Shown here: positions 33,985 through 36,792 of the stretch, piece by piece
Position numbering within the stretch: the stretch's first letter is position 1
How the letters are laid out: each line of letters begins with the position of its first letter
Assembly: GCA_947631615.1 (NCBI GenBank)
Contig: CANRLX010000021.1
Location: 1 to 36,792, forward strand
Reading direction: 5' to 3'
Length of the DNA stretch: 36,792 bases
Origin: an uncultured Acetatifactor sp.
GTDB lineage: Bacteria; Bacillota; Clostridia; Lachnospirales; Lachnospiraceae
Translations under genes and position numbers: made by a program
Notes under the pieces: generated by a model
Database searches by the model: none
What the model was told of the DNA's origin: nothing
What the model saw: only the letters and a program-made list of their open reading frames with translations

Positions 33985-34886
33985 CCCTCCACATCCTTTC
34001 CAAAATGATTCTCCACCAGAAACAGGATCCCGATAATGACGATCATCACTAAGGACATCAGAATGGCCGCCGCCGACAGCGTCTGATAGTCCAGATTTTT
34101 GAACTTATTGTTCATATAGTGCTGCAGCATATAGATGGAATCATATGGATAATCCGTGGTCAGAAGATATATCTCCCGAAAGATCTTGAAGGAGCTGATC
34201 AGGGACATGATCGTCACAAACAAAATGGTGGAGGAAAGATATCTCAGCTTGATGTAAAAAAAGGTCTGCAGCGGCGTCGCACTCTCAAGTCTCGCCACCT
34301 CCAGGATATCCTTGGGTATGCTGGAGAGCGCCGCCATAAAAAGGATCATGTTGTAACCCAGATTTTTCCAGAGAAAGAGGATCACAATGACAATGATCGA
34401 GAGGTTGGACTTCATCCAGTCCACTTTCTCCCAGCCGAACGGCTCAAACACCGCCAGTATGTCATTCACCGCCCCGTTATAGTGAAACAGCACCTGCCAG
34501 ATCAGCACGATGGAGGCCACCGGCACCATCATGGGGCTCAAAAAGAACGTGCGGAACTGGCTCCGAAAGGGCAGCTTGGACTCCAGCACGATCGCCAGCA
34601 TCAAAGAAAGCACCACCGCCAGAGGCACTGCCAGCGCCGAGAATGTGGCCGTATTGCGGACCGCAGTGCGGAAAGCCGTATTGTTGATAACGCTTTTAAA
34701 ATTGTCCAGAAAAACAAAATTCATACTGATGGGATTGTCCACCATGGAGTAGACGATGACCACCAGAAACGGCAAAAGAAAAAACATCCCGACCCCCAGC
34801 AGGCTCGGGGCGATGTACCACCCCGAGCGCCACTGGATCCTGCGCACGCTTTTGGATTTCTTCCGGCGCTTTGCACTCTTTGTCAT
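33981..34886 (-). CDS. Sugar-type ABC transporter permease (MalF/CUT1 class)
   Basis: A 301-residue permease with six helices after a strongly basic N-terminus (KSAKRRKKSKSVRR). I start it at the ATG at 34886 because GAGGTG lies eight bases upstream; a GTG nine bases earlier would overlap that site. The EAA loop reads EVARLESATPLQTFFYIKL: the first Glu and Ala are kept but the normally invariant Gly is Ser, unlike its MalG partner. The gene follows the solute-binding protein gene by 13 bases and overlaps the next permease by four, so the three are translated together. Confidence 0.92.
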   Translation of the reverse strand: MTKSAKRRKKSKSVRRIQWRSGWYIAPSLLGVGMFFLLPFLVVIVYSMVDNPISMNFVFLDNFKSVINNTAFRTAVRNTATFSALAVPLAVVLSLMLAIVLESKLPFRSQFRTFFLSPMMVPVASIVLIWQVLFHYNGAVNDILAVFEPFGWEKVDWMKSNLSIIVIVILFLWKNLGYNMILFMAALSSIPKDILEVARLESATPLQTFFYIKLRYLSSTILFVTIMSLISSFKIFREIYLLTTDYPYDSIYMLQHYMNNKFKNLDYQTLSAAAILMSLVMIVIIGILFLVENHFGKDVEG

Positions 34887-34899
34887 AAAGCTCACACCT

Positions 34900-36792
34900 C
34901 TATTGATTCTCGTCGATATAGAGCTGAATCCGGCTCTGGATCACATCCACCACAGCATCCACCGATTTCTGTCCCTGGAAGAAGGGCTCCGCCTCCTCCG
35001 TGATAATGTTGAGGACGGTTTCGTCGATATCCGACGCAAGCTTCGCATTCTCCATCAGAGACCGGATGATCCCCACCTCCTCCTCAGTGGGTAAGTGATA
35101 TTCATACTCCCAGGAGCCATTGTAAGAAATACTGCCGCCGGTGTTGACCTCGATGGGATTTCCCTCCTCGTCCAGAACCTGCTCCCCGTTCTCATCCGTC
35201 ATATACTGCACGGTGGTCGCCTCGGCGATCATTCTGTCCAGATCGCTCTTTCTGCTGGGGAAGCCCCAGGAAAACATTTCCCCGGCTTTGCGATTCAGAT
35301 AATACTCCATAAACGCCCACGCGCCGTCCTTATTGTCCGACGTGGACACGATGGCGAGAGCGCTTCCATTGCTGGCGCTTAATCTGCACCCGTTGCTTCC
35401 GTCCGACGTGGGATAGCCGATAAAGTTTGCGCCGCCCTCAAAGACGGAGCAGTCCACCTGAATGTCCTCAAACTCGCTGATGTACGCGGTGTCAATCAGC
35501 AGATCCCCGTTGAGAATCTTCTCCGGAGCAGAGAGGTCATCCTCACTCCAGTCATACTCATCCGGAAACTGCGCTACAAATTCCAAAAGCTCCTTAAACT
35601 CATCGGAGTCAAAGCTGCAGGTGCCGTTGGTCCAGTCGATGTAGGCATCCTGTCCAAAGCACAGGAAGCTGTTTAGCACCTGGCTCTTGGTGGCGTAATC
35701 CATCAGCTGGGCGTCGGGATTGGCCTTCGCGTAGGCGATCATCTCCTCCAGGGTCCACCCCGGCTCCTCCCCCAGATCCTTGGCAGACACCACGAGCGTC
35801 TGCAGATTGAATGTGAACGGGATCCCCACCAGCACTCCGCTGTAGGTGTAGCTGTCTATGATGTTGTCCAGGTAGTCCTCCTTACTCAGCACGCTGCTCT
35901 TGTCCAAATAGGGCGTCAGATCCTCAAAAACTCCCTTTGCCGCAAGCTGCTCCACATTGATTTCGGAGAGCACGATCATATCCGGCGCGTTGTCGGAGGA
36001 GACAAGGTCGCTGTTCATCGCAGCCATTGCGTCCGAATGGGAGGTCTCCGTCCACTCGGTGATATCCGAAGAGTAATCCTTGACCGTCACATGGTAAAGG
36101 TCGCTCTGCTTGTTGAAATTGACGATCTGTGTCTCCAGCTCCTGGCTGACGGAGTAGGTGGCGATGACCACCTCCTGCTTCTCGGGCACCGTGGATGCGT
36201 CCACCTTCGACAGCAGGGCGAGCTCCCGCTCGTCCGTGCTCCAGTCTCGGGTCATCACGGCGATCCGGCCGTCCTCCATGACCCCGACCCTATCCACATA
36301 GTTTCCGTTGATATTGCAGTCGATCCAGGAAAAGAGCACCTCGTCCGTCTGCGTGTCCAGGCGGTAGCCGTGGAGAGCGCTTCCGTCATTCACCAGAAAG
36401 TCATAGTCCTCCCCACCCTGTACCAAGCCCGAACCGGAGGAATTGCCGCCGCGGAAATTCTCATAGGTATCTCCCAGCTTCTTGCCGTCGAAGTCGATCG
36501 CCGCCAGAACAAATCCGCTCCCGCCGGCAGAGTAATCGTTATAGCTCAAATAGACCCGTCCGTCTTTTCCGACACCCAGGTCACTGATCCAGGCGTCCGC
36601 ATTCAGCTCCACCTTGCCCTTCTGTCCGCCCTCGGCATCCAGGAGAAGTATGCTGTTTTCCAGAGCCAGATAGAAGCGTCCCTCGCCGTCCACCGCCATA
36701 CCGGAGACATACTCCTCCTCGCTGACGATACCCGTGAGGCTGATATCCTTCACCTTCTGCCCCTGGGAGTCATAGACCGCCAGAAACGCCTC
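34900..36792 (-). CDS. Propeller-solute-binding protein fusion, 5' end beyond the window
   Basis: Partial gene: the frame is open to the last base of the window with no start codon or signal peptide, so the N-terminus is missing; a GTG at 36753 lies inside a repeat strand and is not a credible start. The visible 630 residues consist of a propeller-like part (about 1-205, with EAFLAVYDSQGQKVKD, GMAVDGEGRFYLALEN, DLGVGKDGRVYLSYND) and a type-1 extracellular solute-binding domain (from about 215, VVIATYSVSQELETQIVNFNKQS) ending VIQSRIQLYIDENQ. The architecture and C-terminus match the paralogue at 27566-30064. It lies just before the MalF- and MalG-type permease genes and is probably their binding protein. 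Confidence 0.88.
   Translation of the reverse strand, partial: EAFLAVYDSQGQKVKDISLTGIVSEEEYVSGMAVDGEGRFYLALENSILLLDAEGGQKGKVELNADAWISDLGVGKDGRVYLSYNDYSAGGSGFVLAAIDFDGKKLGDTYENFRGGNSSGSGLVQGGEDYDFLVNDGSALHGYRLDTQTDEVLFSWIDCNINGNYVDRVGVMEDGRIAVMTRDWSTDERELALLSKVDASTVPEKQEVVIATYSVSQELETQIVNFNKQSDLYHVTVKDYSSDITEWTETSHSDAMAAMNSDLVSSDNAPDMIVLSEINVEQLAAKGVFEDLTPYLDKSSVLSKEDYLDNIIDSYTYSGVLVGIPFTFNLQTLVVSAKDLGEEPGWTLEEMIAYAKANPDAQLMDYATKSQVLNSFLCFGQDAYIDWTNGTCSFDSDEFKELLEFVAQFPDEYDWSEDDLSAPEKILNGDLLIDTAYISEFEDIQVDCSVFEGGANFIGYPTSDGSNGCRLSASNGSALAIVSTSDNKDGAWAFMEYYLNRKAGEMFSWGFPSRKSDLDRMIAEATTVQYMTDENGEQVLDEEGNPIEVNTGGSISYNGSWEYEYHLPTEEEVGIIRSLMENAKLASDIDETVLNIITEEAEPFFQGQKSVDAVVDVIQSRIQLYIDENQ

Noticed and set aside
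36751..36753. GTG as start of the right-most solute-binding protein gene
   Set aside because: The frame continues upstream to the window edge with sequence of the same repeat style, and there is no signal peptide after the GTG.

Overview
The window looks like chromosomal DNA of a fairly G+C-rich member of the Lachnospiraceae (Clostridia, Bacillota). The evidence is the housekeeping run gpmI / ferredoxin-type aldo-keto reductase / eno / secG / rnr / smpB / ssrA, strong AGGAGG-type ribosome sites, sigma-A-type promoters, lipobox lipoproteins, a sugar-type ABC importer without its own ATPase, and no outer-membrane genes. Family assignments come from reading motifs; no database search was possible. 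Almost everything is transcribed on the minus strand (right to left); only a cation efflux gene and a small metalloprotease gene at about 25.7-27.4 kb run on the plus strand.

Layout from left to right. (1) 1-233: two tandem strong promoters face left, off the window, and look like the P1/P2 pair of an rRNA operon. (2) 234-6434: one transcription unit with its own promoter, encoding a PhoR/ResE-type sensor kinase, the ribosome-associated GTPase HflX, a many-pass DUF2339-type membrane protein with an 18-residue repeat, and a lipoprotein. (3) 6519-11924: an OmpR-family regulator, a GT-C-like polytopic membrane protein and a cytosolic hybrid histidine kinase, ended by a good terminator. (4) 11940-17233: a compact operon of membrane-anchored alpha/beta hydrolase, stand-alone condensation-domain acyltransferase, acyl carrier protein, AMP-forming ligase, a HicA-like protein without the catalytic histidine, and a single-pass membrane protein. 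It reads as a small acyl-activation, carrier and transfer system of unknown product. (5) 17272-25608: tmRNA, SmpB, RNase R with a striking N-terminal pentapeptide-repeat tail, SecG, enolase, an Fe-S aldo-keto reductase and phosphoglycerate mutase. (6) 25633-27404: a CDF efflux pump with a Mn-type metal quartet and a YgjP-like metalloprotease, closed by a strong hairpin terminator. (7) 27411-36792: a decamer array with helically phased A-tracts, then an unusual transport operon. It holds a propeller-solute-binding-protein fusion (cut by the right edge), MalF- and MalG-type permeases, an HlyD/MacA-type adaptor, a two-helix MacB-core-domain protein and, from its own promoter, a second propeller-solute-binding-protein paralogue. 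No ABC ATPase is present.

The two best candidates for undescribed biology are the acyl-carrier operon with its catalytically degenerate HicA-like member (12.6-17.2 kb) and the mixed importer/exporter operon (27.6-36.8 kb). The repeat tail of RNase R and the phased decamer array are the strongest unexplained sequence patterns.
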